Below, piece after piece: positions 7,206 through 16,617 of a stretch of 64,000 nt of DNA. Below the pieces are notes generated by a model. It did no database searches and was not told the DNA's origin. It was given only the letters and a program-made list of their open reading frames with translations. Both the position numbers and the translations under genes were made by a program. This DNA is from Desulfobotulus pelophilus (GTDB taxonomy: Bacteria; Desulfobacterota; Desulfobacteria; Desulfobacterales; ASO4-4). How positions within the stretch are numbered: position 1 is the first letter of the stretch; every line of letters begins with the position of its first letter. The stretch spans positions 98,508-162,507 of the forward strand of contig NZ_JAPFPW010000007.1 of assembly GCF_026155325.1 (NCBI RefSeq). The letters are read 5' to 3'.

Positions 7206-9629
7206 ATGCAGGCAAGAACCCATAGAAAAAGAAAGCACAGGACGATGTTCTCTCTTTTATCCGACCGAAAAATCCAATCCGGTGAACCCAGTTACAAACA
7301 AAAAGAAGGCTGCCGGAAAAAGTGGTCCCGTTCCGCATATCTCCTCATCGGACTCTTCCTGCTGGGGCTCCCCCATATGGCTGACGCTTCCCCAATGTCC
7401 ATCCGTGGAAAACAACAGCCCGTTCATATTGATCCCGGTCCACTGGAAACCGCACTGCACAGCTTTGCGCATCAGACGGGAGTCGATCTGCACTTTTCTA
7501 GCGCGGAAACGGATGGACTTCACAGTTCCGGACTGTCGGGCCACCTTCATCCAGAGGAAGGCCTGACCCGCTTAGCCCAGGAGCACGGTTTCCGCCTTAT
7601 CCGACGCTCAGCGAACAGCTTTGAACTTGTGCATGGACAAAACCGGACGATTATGGACAGCAGCACAGCCATGGCCCTTCCTCCCATTCTCGTCATGGGT
7701 GAAAAAGTAGAGCGATCCATCCAGGATACCAGCTCCAGTGTTCAGGTTTTTGATTCCAGAAGAATAGAAACGGCCGTCAATGCAACAGAAATATCGGATC
7801 TTCTGAAAATGACGCCCAATATAGTAGACGTGGGCTATGGCAACCATCTGCCCACCGTACGCGGCCTCGACGGAGCAGGACCGGCCACCGGCGCTGTGGC
7901 TTTTCTTGCGGGAACCCGCCCCCGTCTGAATGTTTCACTGGATGGGAGATCACTGACGTTTAACGAACTGGCCTTCGGACCCCAGTCCCTCTGGGACGTG
8001 GGGCAGGTGGATATCTTCCTGGGACCCCAGAGCTATATGCAGGGACGCAACTCCATTGCCGGGGCTGTCGTTCTCCGATCCAATGAGCCTTCCTTCGCAT
8101 GGGAGGGCGCCGTCAAGGGAAGCGTGGGAGAACAGGGCTATTCACAAATGGCTGCCATGGCTTCCGGACCCATTGTGGAGGACCAGCTGGCCTTCCGGAT
8201 CAGCGCGGACCGGCAAAAACGTAAAAGCTTTGTCCTGCTGGAATCCTATGAGCCAGCAGGAGACCCCCGGGAGTTTGAAACCACCACCCTCCGAACCAGC
8301 CTTCTCTACCTCCCTCCCGGATCACCGGGACTGTTGACCCGCTTTTCCGTCAATCACTTCGACACCCGTGCGCCTCAGGGTGAAAACATGGTCGCCCCTC
8401 CCGGTACGGGTTCCAAGCTCAGCGGACCCAGGCCTGTTTTTGAAACCCGGTCCACCAGCACCATCTGGGATGTGGAATGGGAAATGTCGGAAGGTCTCAG
8501 GACAGAAACCAAAATCATCTACACGGATTTTGACATCCAGCGCATAACCACCGCCGCGGATGCCCATGCCGATATTGAGGGCAGGGAAATTCAGATAGAA
8601 CCTACCCTGCACTTCCAAAACAGTGACGGCCGTTTACGGGGGCTTGCCGGATTACGCTATTTCCGTTCCAGTCAGGATGAGTTTGTGAATATTTTCAACG
8701 GAAGTAATTTTGATGATAAAACGGAAACCGGCTCCGTCTACGGGGAGATCACCTATGCCCTTCTCCCCCGCATGGATGTAACCCTGGGAGGCAGGCTGGA
8801 GCGGGAACAGAGAAAACGCAAAGGAGGCAGCAAAGGAATCCATCACGGCGGGCAGGTCTACAGCGTTGAAGTGGACTTTGACAAAACCTACTCGGCATTT
8901 CTCCCCAAACTGGACCTTGCATGGAAAGTCAGCCCGGATCATACTCTCGGCGCAAAGGTGGCCCGTGGCTATCGATCGGGCGGTGCTGGCATCACCTTTG
9001 ACACACCATGGACCAGCTTTGCCTTTGACGAGGAGTCTGTGTGGAACTATGAACTATATAGTCGCCACCGCCTTCGGGATGGGCAACTTGAATTAACATC
9101 CAATATTTTCTTCAATAACTACGAAGACATGCAGCTCCCCTACTACATCAACGCCAACGCCATTACCATCATAAATGCGGAAAAGGCCCAGAGCTACGGC
9201 GCAGAAATGGGGGTTCGATGGCTGCCCGTTTCCAGTCTGGAGCTTTTCGGCGGTATGGGTCTGCTGCACACGGAAATCAAGCGCTTTTCCGTGGCCAGTT
9301 ATGAAGGCAATGAACTGCCCCGTGCCCCGAGCTTTTCGGCCAACATGGGAGCCTGCTACCGTTTCGCCTCCCGGTTTGAGCTGAGCGGCAGCCTGAGCTA
9401 CAAAAACTCCTATTACTCCTATTATGACAATGATGCACGGGGAAAAATATCCGCCTACTGGATGGCCGATCTGCAACTTGCCTACCAGCTGCCCAAAGGC
9501 CGCATGGTTCTTTTTGCAAGCAATCTGATGGATAAGGATCACGTTGTCATGATATCGGATAACGATATGAATGCTCCGGTGAAAACACAACCCAGAATGC
9601 TGGGAGCCTCCCTTGAGTGGAGATTCTGA
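7206..9629 (+). CDS. TonB-dependent outer-membrane receptor with N-terminal STN domain
   Basis: An 807-residue receptor of the siderophore/metal-complex type. A long basic N-terminus precedes a hydrophobic signal core near residues 44-59 (cleavage probably after ADA). An STN (secretin/TonB short N-terminal) domain lies near 73-140, the plug near 165-285 (TEISDLLKMTPNIVDV, LPTVRGLDGAG), then a 22-strand-type barrel ending in the aromatic LEWRF. STN domains in FecA-type receptors signal to an anti-sigma factor, but no sigma/anti-sigma pair is adjacent. The AraC regulator converging from the right is the likelier controller. An ATG at 7245 is an alternative start. Substrate unknown. Confidence 0.88.
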   Translation: MQARTHRKRKHRTMFSLLSDRKIQSGEPSYKQKEGCRKKWSRSAYLLIGLFLLGLPHMADASPMSIRGKQQPVHIDPGPLETALHSFAHQTGVDLHFSSAETDGLHSSGLSGHLHPEEGLTRLAQEHGFRLIRRSANSFELVHGQNRTIMDSSTAMALPPILVMGEKVERSIQDTSSSVQVFDSRRIETAVNATEISDLLKMTPNIVDVGYGNHLPTVRGLDGAGPATGAVAFLAGTRPRLNVSLDGRSLTFNELAFGPQSLWDVGQVDIFLGPQSYMQGRNSIAGAVVLRSNEPSFAWEGAVKGSVGEQGYSQMAAMASGPIVEDQLAFRISADRQKRKSFVLLESYEPAGDPREFETTTLRTSLLYLPPGSPGLLTRFSVNHFDTRAPQGENMVAPPGTGSKLSGPRPVFETRSTSTIWDVEWEMSEGLRTETKIIYTDFDIQRITTAADAHADIEGREIQIEPTLHFQNSDGRLRGLAGLRYFRSSQDEFVNIFNGSNFDDKTETGSVYGEITYALLPRMDVTLGGRLEREQRKRKGGSKGIHHGGQVYSVEVDFDKTYSAFLPKLDLAWKVSPDHTLGAKVARGYRSGGAGITFDTPWTSFAFDEESVWNYELYSRHRLRDGQLELTSNIFFNNYEDMQLPYYINANAITIINAEKAQSYGAEMGVRWLPVSSLELFGGMGLLHTEIKRFSVASYEGNELPRAPSFSANMGACYRFASRFELSGSLSYKNSYYSYYDNDARGKISAYWMADLQLAYQLPKGRMVLFASNLMDKDHVVMISDNDMNAPVKTQPRMLGASLEWRF

Positions 9630-9643
9630 CCCCAACCGGAAGG

Positions 9644-9670
9644 GCCTGCCTAGGGGGCAGGCTCTTTTTT
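9644..9670 (+). terminator. terminator after the TonB receptor
   Basis: GCCTGCC (9644-9650) pairs with GGCAGGC (9656-9662), followed by TCTTTTTT. It overlaps the last codons of the convergent AraC gene. Confidence 0.75.
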
Positions 9671-10600
9671 GCGGTATTGTCCGGGAAGACACCCGGTGTG
9701 CTGCCGGAAGGCCTTTGTGAAGTGGCTCACACTGGCGTACCCCACAGCACAGGCCGCCTGTGTGACATTCAGTTTTCCTTCGCACAAAAAACGCCCGGCA
9801 GCTTCGAGTCGCTGATGACGCAGAAAATGAAAAGGAGTCATTCCGTACACCTCACGGAAACAGTAGTGAAACCTGCTGCGGCACATCCCCGCCTGTCTGG
9901 CCGCTTCGGAAAGGGTAATGGGATTTTCAAGGTCGGCGATCAGCAACTCACCGGCATAGTGTATGCGGTCAATTTCTCCCGTTTTTAAACCGGGCTCCGG
10001 AGGCGCAGGACCCTTTCTGCTATGAAGCTGATCCAGCTTACAGGCCATAAGCTCAAGGGCTTTTCCTTCCATGAACAGGGAACGGATACGCCCCTCATAG
10101 GGGCAGGATGCGAGCTGCAGCAGAGCTGCTTTCATGGCTGGTGTCAGGGAATCAAAAGCACGGTAGGGATGGCGGAGCAGTTTATGCAAAGAGGGTATTG
10201 CCATCTGCAGCTCATTACCCAGAAAGGCTTCCACTTTTTCCGGCTCCATCATGATATTGAGCCGGATCACCCTTCTCCTGGCCACAACTTCTTTCATGGA
10301 CTCCCCGGTAAAATGAAAGACGGCACTCTGATCAGGACCTATGGCATCCGCCGCCTTGAATCCTCCGGGCTGATTGAGAATCTCCCCTGAAAGGCAGAAT
10401 CCAAAACCAAACACAGCAGGAAAGGATGCATATTCCATACGCGTTGTTTCATGCAGGCTGTAGTCGGAAAAAAGCAGCTGAATACCCGAAGCAAGGGACA
10501 TCATGGATACACCTCCCCTGCCCGCATCCGGGGGCAGGGGAAGATGCACGCCACCTTCTTCCTCTCCTTTTTTTTTCGGTAAAATTCGTATTGTTTTCAT
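9650..10600 (-). CDS. AraC-family transcriptional regulator (PchR-like)
   Basis: 316 residues from the ATG at 10600. The C-terminal 100 residues carry the two AraC helix-turn-helix motifs: ITLSEAARQAGMCRSRFHYC with FREVYGMTPFHFLRHQRL, and LNVTQAACAVGYASVSHFTKAF. The N-terminal half resembles the ligand-binding part of PchR-type regulators, which respond to a siderophore and switch on its receptor. Its convergent position next to the TonB receptor supports that role. A longer frame starts at 10657; 10600 was chosen because GGGGG lies about 6 nt upstream, but the start is uncertain. Confidence 0.85.
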   Translation of the reverse strand: MKTIRILPKKKGEEEGGVHLPLPPDAGRGGVSMMSLASGIQLLFSDYSLHETTRMEYASFPAVFGFGFCLSGEILNQPGGFKAADAIGPDQSAVFHFTGESMKEVVARRRVIRLNIMMEPEKVEAFLGNELQMAIPSLHKLLRHPYRAFDSLTPAMKAALLQLASCPYEGRIRSLFMEGKALELMACKLDQLHSRKGPAPPEPGLKTGEIDRIHYAGELLIADLENPITLSEAARQAGMCRSRFHYCFREVYGMTPFHFLRHQRLEAAGRFLCEGKLNVTQAACAVGYASVSHFTKAFRQHTGCLPGQYRKKEPAP

Positions 10601-10683
10601 CTGGCCCCCAGAATGATCCTTACAAAATCCCAAACTCTCCTCCCCCCCTGATCCCACAGAAAAGGCGGGAATCGCCGCCAGCC

Positions 10684-11757
10684 TCAGGCCATAAATGGAT
10701 AATCCGTATATCCTTCGGCCCCCCCACCATAGAAGGTGGCAGGATCCGGCCGGTTCAGCCTGGCTCCCTTCCGGAACCGTTCCACAAGATCGGGGTTAGC
10801 AAGGAAAAGAGAGCCAAAGGACACAAGATCCGCCAGTCCGCTTTCCACAGCCTCCTCTGCACGCTTCTGTGTATAACCGCCGTTTACCATCCATATACCG
10901 CCAAAGGCCTTTCTGATTTCTCCGTAATCCACGCGGGATACCCCCCCTGCCAGATCTCCCTCAATCACATGCAGGTAGGCCAGACCATAGGGCTTCAGCA
11001 TATGGGCAAGGGCCGTAAAAATTGTTTGGGGATCACTGTCTTCCATGTCATTGAAGGTATTTTCCGGTGAAATACGCACCCCCACCTTTTCAGCTCCGAT
11101 GGCCCCTGATACAGCCTTCGTAACATCTGCAAGAAACCGAAGACGATTCGCAGGGCTGCCCCCGTAATCGTCCTTTCTCCGGTTGCTGCCATCCCTGAGG
11201 AACTGATCAATGAGATATCCGTTAGCCGCATGGATCTCCACACCGTCAAAACCAGCTGCCATGGCATTTTGTGCAGCCCGTGCATACTGCTCCACAATCT
11301 CCTCTATTTCATGCACGTCCAGCTCCCGGGGAATAACAAAGGGTTTTTTCCCCTCAAGGGTAATGGCATCTCCACGGGGACGAATGGGAGAGGGCGCTAC
11401 GGGCAATGCCCCATGGGGCTGAAGCAAAGGATGGGAAACCCTGCCCACATGCCAAAGCTGCAGGTACACGGTACCGCCTTTCGCATGCACAGCATCGCTG
11501 ACCTTTTTCCAACCGGCAAGCTGCTCCGGACTGTGGATGCCCGGCGTAAGGGGATAGCCCACACCCTGAGGGGATATCTGCGCGGCTTCCGTTATGATGA
11601 GTCCGGCTGTGGCTCGCTGGGCATAGTAGGTGGCCGTGAGATCCGTGGGGACATTGCCTTCTCCGGCCCTGTTCCTTGTCATGGGTGCCATGACCACACG
11701 GTTGGAAAGGATATGGGAACCGACTGTAACCGGATCAAAAAGAATCTTGTTACCCAT
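10684..11757 (-). CDS. nemA: old-yellow-enzyme family NAD(P)H:flavin oxidoreductase (alkene reductase)
   Basis: A 357-residue FMN-dependent TIM-barrel enzyme of the NemA/OYE family, which reduces C=C bonds of activated alkenes and nitro compounds. Visible markers are LSNRVVMAPMTRNRAG at the N-terminus, the substrate-binding His-Asn pair in VEIHAANGYLIDQFL, and DYGGSPANRLRF. Length is normal. AGGAGG lies 7 nt before the ATG. It sits head-to-head with the MocR regulator across about 300 bp. Physiological substrate unknown. Confidence 0.92.
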   Translation of the reverse strand: MGNKILFDPVTVGSHILSNRVVMAPMTRNRAGEGNVPTDLTATYYAQRATAGLIITEAAQISPQGVGYPLTPGIHSPEQLAGWKKVSDAVHAKGGTVYLQLWHVGRVSHPLLQPHGALPVAPSPIRPRGDAITLEGKKPFVIPRELDVHEIEEIVEQYARAAQNAMAAGFDGVEIHAANGYLIDQFLRDGSNRRKDDYGGSPANRLRFLADVTKAVSGAIGAEKVGVRISPENTFNDMEDSDPQTIFTALAHMLKPYGLAYLHVIEGDLAGGVSRVDYGEIRKAFGGIWMVNGGYTQKRAEEAVESGLADLVSFGSLFLANPDLVERFRKGARLNRPDPATFYGGGAEGYTDYPFMA

Positions 11758-12058
11758 GATGTTTCCTCCTGTTGGCTTTTCAAGATAGTGACGGGTACCT
11801 TCTTTTAACTGTACACTCTTACAATAAGACCCTTGGCAATATAGGCAACAAAAAAGTTTTGGCTATGCTAAAATCGTGTGCGTTTATCTCCCTTCATCCC
11901 CCATCGGCTAAAGAAATCTGCCCAAAAATCACCTGATTTCAATCCAGGCCCTTCCCTTTTTTCTGTACCCTCTGTTCTTCTTCGTGGAAAAACTGTATCC
12001 ATCCAAATTCAGGCCAACTGTATCTGGTATTTTTCTGCCAAAGGCATAGGGTGAGATC
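11758..12058. other. divergent promoter region between nemA and the MocR regulator
   Basis: About 300 bp holding both start regions. The GGTGAG just before the MocR ATG may act as its ribosome site. No clear operator palindrome was identified. Confidence 0.35.
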
Positions 12059-13501
12059 ATGAAAAGGGAAACGCAGGATAAAAAATACCGCTACGAAGAA
12101 ATACACGACCGCATGATGCGGATGGTGGCGAAAGGAGTCTACCGTCCCGGTGAGCGAATGCCTTCCATACGGGAACTGAGCCGCAGCATGGGGGTCAGCC
12201 TGAATACGGTGAAACAGGCCTATCTCCTCCTGGAAGATCAGCGCATCATCGAATCCAGGCCCCAGTCCGGGTATTATGTCCGTCCAAGGGGCTTTGACCT
12301 TCCAAGACAGCCCGATTTTTCCGGTCCTGATCTTTCTCCGGTCCAGATACCTTCCGCCCACATCAGCTCGCAGATTCTCAGCCATGCAGCGGATCCCGGC
12401 ATGGTGCCCTTTGGTGCCGCCATTCCGGCGGACGAATGCATCCCGGCGGCCAAACTTTCCTCCATCATGGCCAGCCAGTGCCGCCGGCAGCTCCATGACA
12501 GTACCGCCTACTCCATGCCTCCGGGTCATGTACGCCTGCGGGTTCAGATTGCCCGCAGGCTGACCCTGGCAGGCTGTGATGTGGATCCCGATGAAATCCT
12601 TATCACCACCGGAGCCTGCGAAGCCGTTTTCCTTGCCCTGAAAACCCTGTGCCGACCCGGAGACACACTGGCCATAGGATCTCCGGTATATTTCAATTTT
12701 CTGGATATGTTCCGGGAGCTTTCCCTGAAAATTCTTGAAATCCCCTCTTCTCCGGAAACAGGGCTCTGCCTTGACACCCTTGAAACAACCCTGACCAGCC
12801 AGAAACCCGCCGCCTGCCTTGTAATATCCAACTTTAACAATCCTTTGGGTGTCAGCCTCACCGATACAAAAAAAGAAGAAATGGTACGCATCCTTGCCCG
12901 CCACAAGGTTCCCCTTGTGGAAGACGACATCAATGGGGATCTGTCCTTTGTTAATGTACGGCCATCCGTCGCAAGGGCTTGGGATAAAAGGGGGGAAGTG
13001 CTGCTTTGCGGCTCTTTTTCCAAGACTCTGGCCCCGGGATACCGGGTTGGATGGCTGGCTGGCGGCCGTTTCCGGGAGCAGGCTTTCCGGCTCAAAATGA
13101 TGGTATCCCTGGCCTCCGCCAGCCCCACCCAGTTAGCCGTTGCAGAATTTCTCCATTCCGGAGGATATGAGCACCATCTCCGCCATATCCGCAGAATTTA
13201 TGCCAACAAAACAGCCGCCATGGCTGATGCCATCCACCGCTGTTTTCCTGCCGGAACCCGTATCACAAAGCCCGAAGGCGGATTTACCCTCTGGGTGGAA
13301 ATGCCGGAGGCCGTCGATTCCATGGTGCTTTATGAAAAAGCCATGGCCCAAGGCATCAGCATTGCGCCGGGCTCCCTTTTTTCCACCACCTCCCATTTCC
13401 GTCACTATGTGCGCCTCAATGCAGCTGCCTGGTCAGACCGGAACGCCTGGGCCTTGGAAACCCTCGGTAAAATGGCCCGTACCCTGATGGACAGTTCCTG
13501 A
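12059..13501 (+). CDS. MocR-type regulator (GntR HTH fused to PLP aminotransferase domain)
   Basis: 480 residues. The N-terminal GntR winged helix (about 10-78) shows YRPGERMPSIRELSRSMGVS and NTVKQAYLLLEDQRIIESRP. The rest is a fold-type I aminotransferase domain with SNFNNPLGVSL and the PLP-binding lysine in CGSFSKTLAPGYRVGW. MocR proteins use PLP or an aminated ligand to sense amino compounds and usually control neighbouring genes. The EamA exporter 102 bp downstream on the same strand is the likely target, nemA possibly another. Confidence 0.9.
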   Translation: MKRETQDKKYRYEEIHDRMMRMVAKGVYRPGERMPSIRELSRSMGVSLNTVKQAYLLLEDQRIIESRPQSGYYVRPRGFDLPRQPDFSGPDLSPVQIPSAHISSQILSHAADPGMVPFGAAIPADECIPAAKLSSIMASQCRRQLHDSTAYSMPPGHVRLRVQIARRLTLAGCDVDPDEILITTGACEAVFLALKTLCRPGDTLAIGSPVYFNFLDMFRELSLKILEIPSSPETGLCLDTLETTLTSQKPAACLVISNFNNPLGVSLTDTKKEEMVRILARHKVPLVEDDINGDLSFVNVRPSVARAWDKRGEVLLCGSFSKTLAPGYRVGWLAGGRFREQAFRLKMMVSLASASPTQLAVAEFLHSGGYEHHLRHIRRIYANKTAAMADAIHRCFPAGTRITKPEGGFTLWVEMPEAVDSMVLYEKAMAQGISIAPGSLFSTTSHFRHYVRLNAAAWSDRNAWALETLGKMARTLMDSS

Positions 13502-13603
13502 AAAACTTCCGGCAGAAAAGACCTCTCCACCTCGAATGACAGACACTCTGCCTTTGCTGGCAGGTGTTCCGTACCAAAAGAAATACCCCAAGGAGTATCA
13601 TCC

Positions 13604-14545
13604 ATGCGCAATCTTCTCTTTTATGCTTTCACTGTTCTGATCTGGGGATCCACCTGGATCGCCATCACCTTTCAGCTGGGCAATATGGATCCCATGGCTT
13701 CCGTGGCCCTGCGTTTCTGTCTGGCATCCCTTCTTCTGCTGATTTTCTGCATTTTTACCCGGATCAGGATGCGTTTTTCACGGCAGGAACATATGGCCAT
13801 GGCCCTGCAGGGCTTCTTTCTTTTCGGCCTGAACTACTGGTTCATCTACCTTTCAGAACTCCACATCACCAGTGGTCTGGCTGCGGTTCTTTTTTCCACC
13901 ATCGTGCTCATGAATGTGATCAATGCAGCCCTTTTCCTTGGCAACAGAATCCGTTTCGAAGCCGTCTGGGCTACCATTCTGGGGCTGACGGGTATTGTTC
14001 TGGTCTTCCAGCCGGAACTTGAGGGATTTCATCTTTCCGACAGCGGACTCAAAGGAGCCCTCTTCTGCCTCGCCGGCACATGGCTGGCCTCCATAGGCAA
14101 CATTCTTTCCGCCAGAAATCAGAAAAAAAGCCTGCCCATCATCCAGACCAATGCCTTTGGCATGGGCTATGGAGGTATAATGATGGTTCTTTTTTCCATC
14201 GTCCTTGGAAAAAGCCTGATACCACCCTTTACCTTCAGCTATATGAGCTCCCTCTTTTATCTTGCCGTCTTCGGCTCCATCCTGGCCTTTGGGTGCTATC
14301 TCAGCCTTGTGGGCAGCATCGGACCGGAAAAGGCAGCCTATGCCACCCTTCTTTTCCCCATTGTGGCCCTTGGTTTTTCTACTTTTTTAGAAGGCTATCA
14401 GTGGAGTCTTTCCGCAGCAGGCGGCGTGGGACTTATTCTTGCGGGTAACTTTCTGATGATGAAGAAAAAACAAACACCGGAAAAAGAACAGAAAACCGAC
14501 ACACCACTTACCCTGCCAGCGTCTGTAAAAAAACAGGCAGCCTGA
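13604..14545 (+). CDS. EamA/DMT-family membrane transporter
   Basis: A 313-residue protein with ten hydrophobic segments in two EamA repeats, beginning LLFYAFTVLIWGSTWIAI (the usual first helix, with WGSTW) and with the second repeat near 155-285. The family exports amino acids and related metabolites. A polar lysine-rich tail of about 30 residues follows the last helix. It follows the MocR gene, which suggests control by it. Substrate not deducible. Confidence 0.88.
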   Translation: MRNLLFYAFTVLIWGSTWIAITFQLGNMDPMASVALRFCLASLLLLIFCIFTRIRMRFSRQEHMAMALQGFFLFGLNYWFIYLSELHITSGLAAVLFSTIVLMNVINAALFLGNRIRFEAVWATILGLTGIVLVFQPELEGFHLSDSGLKGALFCLAGTWLASIGNILSARNQKKSLPIIQTNAFGMGYGGIMMVLFSIVLGKSLIPPFTFSYMSSLFYLAVFGSILAFGCYLSLVGSIGPEKAAYATLLFPIVALGFSTFLEGYQWSLSAAGGVGLILAGNFLMMKKKQTPEKEQKTDTPLTLPASVKKQAA

Positions 14546-14553
14546 AACGGGAA

Positions 14554-14589
14554 GGCCGCCGGAAATTATTGCCGGCGGCCTTTATTTTT
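14554..14589 (+). terminator. terminator after the EamA gene
   Basis: GGCCGCCGG (14554-14562) pairs perfectly with CCGGCGGCC (14572-14580), followed by TTTATTTTT. The convergent TPR gene ends shortly after it. Confidence 0.85.
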
Positions 14590-14626
14590 CTGTTTTCTTT
14601 ACGGCAGAAGAAGCACCGGAAGCATG

Positions 14627-15895
14627 CTACAGCGGCGGCGCATTCTGAATGGCACGAAGGTGGGCCAGAAGCCGTCCCGCTTCCTCTCGGGCCTTTTTAT
14701 CCCTTTCAGGAATACGTTCAAGAAACTTTCTGGCCATTTCCGGCTCACCGGCCTTATAAGCACAATAGCCCAAAGTCAACAGCATGCGGCTGTTATGACC
14801 TTGCCCCTTGTGTCCGTTCAGGTAGCGTACCCCGGCATCCATGGCCTCTCTGTAACGGTTTTCTCCCATATGGATGGCCATGGCCACCTCAAAAAGGGCC
14901 GGATCCGCAGCCTGCTTCAACCCACCCTCAATTCTCTGCAGTGCTTTCTCATTCTGCTGGGCTGCCTGCAACATCTGCACTTCCCGTACAAGAAGCCTCG
15001 GGCATCCATCGCCCTTTTCCTGGGCCGTAGCATAGGCTGTTGCTGCCCTTGCCGGAAGATTGAGATTGGCATAGAGATCGCCCAGCAGGCGGTAGTCCGA
15101 CGCCTTTGGCTCCCCCTCCAGAGCCAGTCGGATTTCCAGAGCGGCAGCTGCTTTTTTATAATCCTTTACCCGAAGATACAGATGGGTGGCCAGTTCCCAC
15201 ATCCCCCTGTCCTCCGGCTCCCGGTCCAGTATCGCTTCCAGAAGAGCAATGGATTTTCTTTCATTGCCCGTTTCCATGGCCGCCTGGGCATGGGCACGGA
15301 CCCACTCCTCCCTGGGATGGTCATCCAGCTGCATCAGGCGATCCAGACGCTGCCATGCCGCAGCTGAATTCTTATCCATCAGATAAAACAGACCGCTGTG
15401 GTATAAAAGCGTACCTTTTTTCTCTTTGCAGGTTTCCCATGCCCTTTCCATGGCATGGGCCGCCTCTGAATAAGCCTTTGCATCATGGGCTGCTATGGCA
15501 AGATTCTGCCAGATCCGGCTGTCTTCAGGAGCCAGTTTCACCGCCTTTCTGTAAGCAGTGAGGGCCGCGGCACTATCCTCCAGCTGCAGCCTCGCATTAC
15601 CTAGCCAGAAAAAGAGCAGGGGATGCTCCATCTCCGGATTTTTCTCATAAAAAGCTTCCAGCTTTGCAAGGGCTTCGGCAGGCCGTCCTTCTCCCATATC
15701 CAGCCCAGCATCCGCCAGTACCTGCTGCAAAGAACGGGGCAGGGGTCTTTCCGGAGATGCTGTGACAAGGCCCTGCAGACAGAATACAAAAAAAAGGAAA
15801 AAGAGAAGGAGAAAAGGGTTCAGCCCCCTTTTGTGCCTTTTGTGGGCATAAAAAGGGGCTGAACCCTTTTGTGGGTTTTCCATTATTTTTTCCAT
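14627..15895 (-). CDS. TPR-repeat protein, last gene of the TonB2-type operon
   Basis: 422 residues from an ATG that shares one base with the tonB stop (TGATG), so it is translationally coupled. After a 28-residue basic N-terminus comes a hydrophobic signal segment (FLLLFFLFFVFCLQGLVTA), then at least eight TPR-like helix pairs (e.g. PLLFFWLGNARLQLEDSAAA). A periplasmic TPR protein closes the homologous TonB2 operons of vibrios. The N-terminal sequence KGSAPFYAHKRHKRGLNPF is encoded by a palindromic repeat also present in two other genes of the operon, and probably lies ahead of the native signal peptide. Confidence 0.85.
   Translation of the reverse strand: MEKIMENPQKGSAPFYAHKRHKRGLNPFLLLFFLFFVFCLQGLVTASPERPLPRSLQQVLADAGLDMGEGRPAEALAKLEAFYEKNPEMEHPLLFFWLGNARLQLEDSAAALTAYRKAVKLAPEDSRIWQNLAIAAHDAKAYSEAAHAMERAWETCKEKKGTLLYHSGLFYLMDKNSAAAWQRLDRLMQLDDHPREEWVRAHAQAAMETGNERKSIALLEAILDREPEDRGMWELATHLYLRVKDYKKAAAALEIRLALEGEPKASDYRLLGDLYANLNLPARAATAYATAQEKGDGCPRLLVREVQMLQAAQQNEKALQRIEGGLKQAADPALFEVAMAIHMGENRYREAMDAGVRYLNGHKGQGHNSRMLLTLGYCAYKAGEPEMARKFLERIPERDKKAREEAGRLLAHLRAIQNAPPL
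15812..15870. repeat. double-palindrome repeat, copy 1 (inside the TPR gene)
   Basis: Two GGGG(T/C)..CCCC-type palindromes joined by a TATGCCCAC-like spacer (minus-strand reading). Translated in frame it gives KGSAPFYAHKR..KRGLNPF. This copy carries a short extra segment (HKR) compared with copy 3. Confidence 0.75.
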
Positions 15896-16617
15896 CAGTT
15901 TCCTCCAAGCTGAAAACGGATAGGGGTTACCACCCATGCCGCTACTCTGCGGCCTTCCATCACCGCTGCTTCAAACCGCCAGTTGGATATGGCCTGAATA
16001 ACCGCATCCTCAAAAACGCCTTCAGGATCGGCTTCCAGTACATGAATGTTCCGGGGTACACCATCCGTACCCACCAGAAACCGTACCCGAACCCAGCCCT
16101 CAATGCCCATACGCCGGGCACGGAAGGGATAAATCGGGGGTGTCTGCACCATGGTTCTCGGGGCAACATCTACCTCCCCTGCTTCGAAGGTCATGGGGCC
16201 GGCCGGAGGCGGCGGCGCAATGGCAGGTCCTGGCACGGCGGAAAGACGGAGATCCGGCGTAAAAGGGATGGGCTCCATCTGCGGAACCTCTGGCAAAGGC
16301 CGCTGCATAATCTGCTCCATGGGCACGTCAGGCTCCGGAGGTTTTTCTTCCGGAGGCTTGGGCGGCTCCGGTTCAGGCTCCGGCTCCGGTGGCCGAAGAT
16401 CCCTTAACTGCACAGACACCATGCGTTCCAGGTCCGAAGCATCGGGCGGCGGCCCGATCATCCAGGGAACCATGGCAAAAATTCCCAGGGTAACCAGAAG
16501 GGCCAGTCCCGTGGCAGTCACATAGACAAGGACGGATCTGCCGAAAAACGAGCCTGACCCCTTTTCCGGGTATAAAAGGGCGCTGCCCCCTTTTTCTTTA
16601 AGGGCTTTTGGTGGCAA
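15895..16617 (-). CDS. tonB: TonB energy-transducing protein
   Basis: 240 residues. One N-terminal membrane anchor (about 27-50), a proline-rich periplasmic linker (PPEPEPEPEPPKPPEEKPPEP) and a C-terminal TonB domain with IEGWVRVRFLVGTDGVPRNI and NWRFEAAVMEGRRVAAWV. TonB couples the proton-motive-force motor ExbB/ExbD to outer-membrane receptors. The only upstream in-frame start before the anchor is TTG at 16617, overlapping exbD by 20 nt. Residues 7-26 are encoded by a degenerate copy of the operon's palindromic repeat, which may have replaced the original start. Confidence 0.88.
   Translation of the reverse strand: MPPKALKEKGGSALLYPEKGSGSFFGRSVLVYVTATGLALLVTLGIFAMVPWMIGPPPDASDLERMVSVQLRDLRPPEPEPEPEPPKPPEEKPPEPDVPMEQIMQRPLPEVPQMEPIPFTPDLRLSAVPGPAIAPPPPAGPMTFEAGEVDVAPRTMVQTPPIYPFRARRMGIEGWVRVRFLVGTDGVPRNIHVLEADPEGVFEDAVIQAISNWRFEAAVMEGRRVAAWVVTPIRFQLGGN
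16553..16596. repeat. double-palindrome repeat, copy 2 (degenerate, inside tonB)
   Basis: The minus strand reads a shortened version of the copy-3 unit: an AAAAAGGGGGCAG arm, CGCCCTTTTATACCC, then AAAAGGGGTCAGG. It encodes KEKGGSALLYPEKGSGSF at the tonB N-terminus. Confidence 0.6.
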
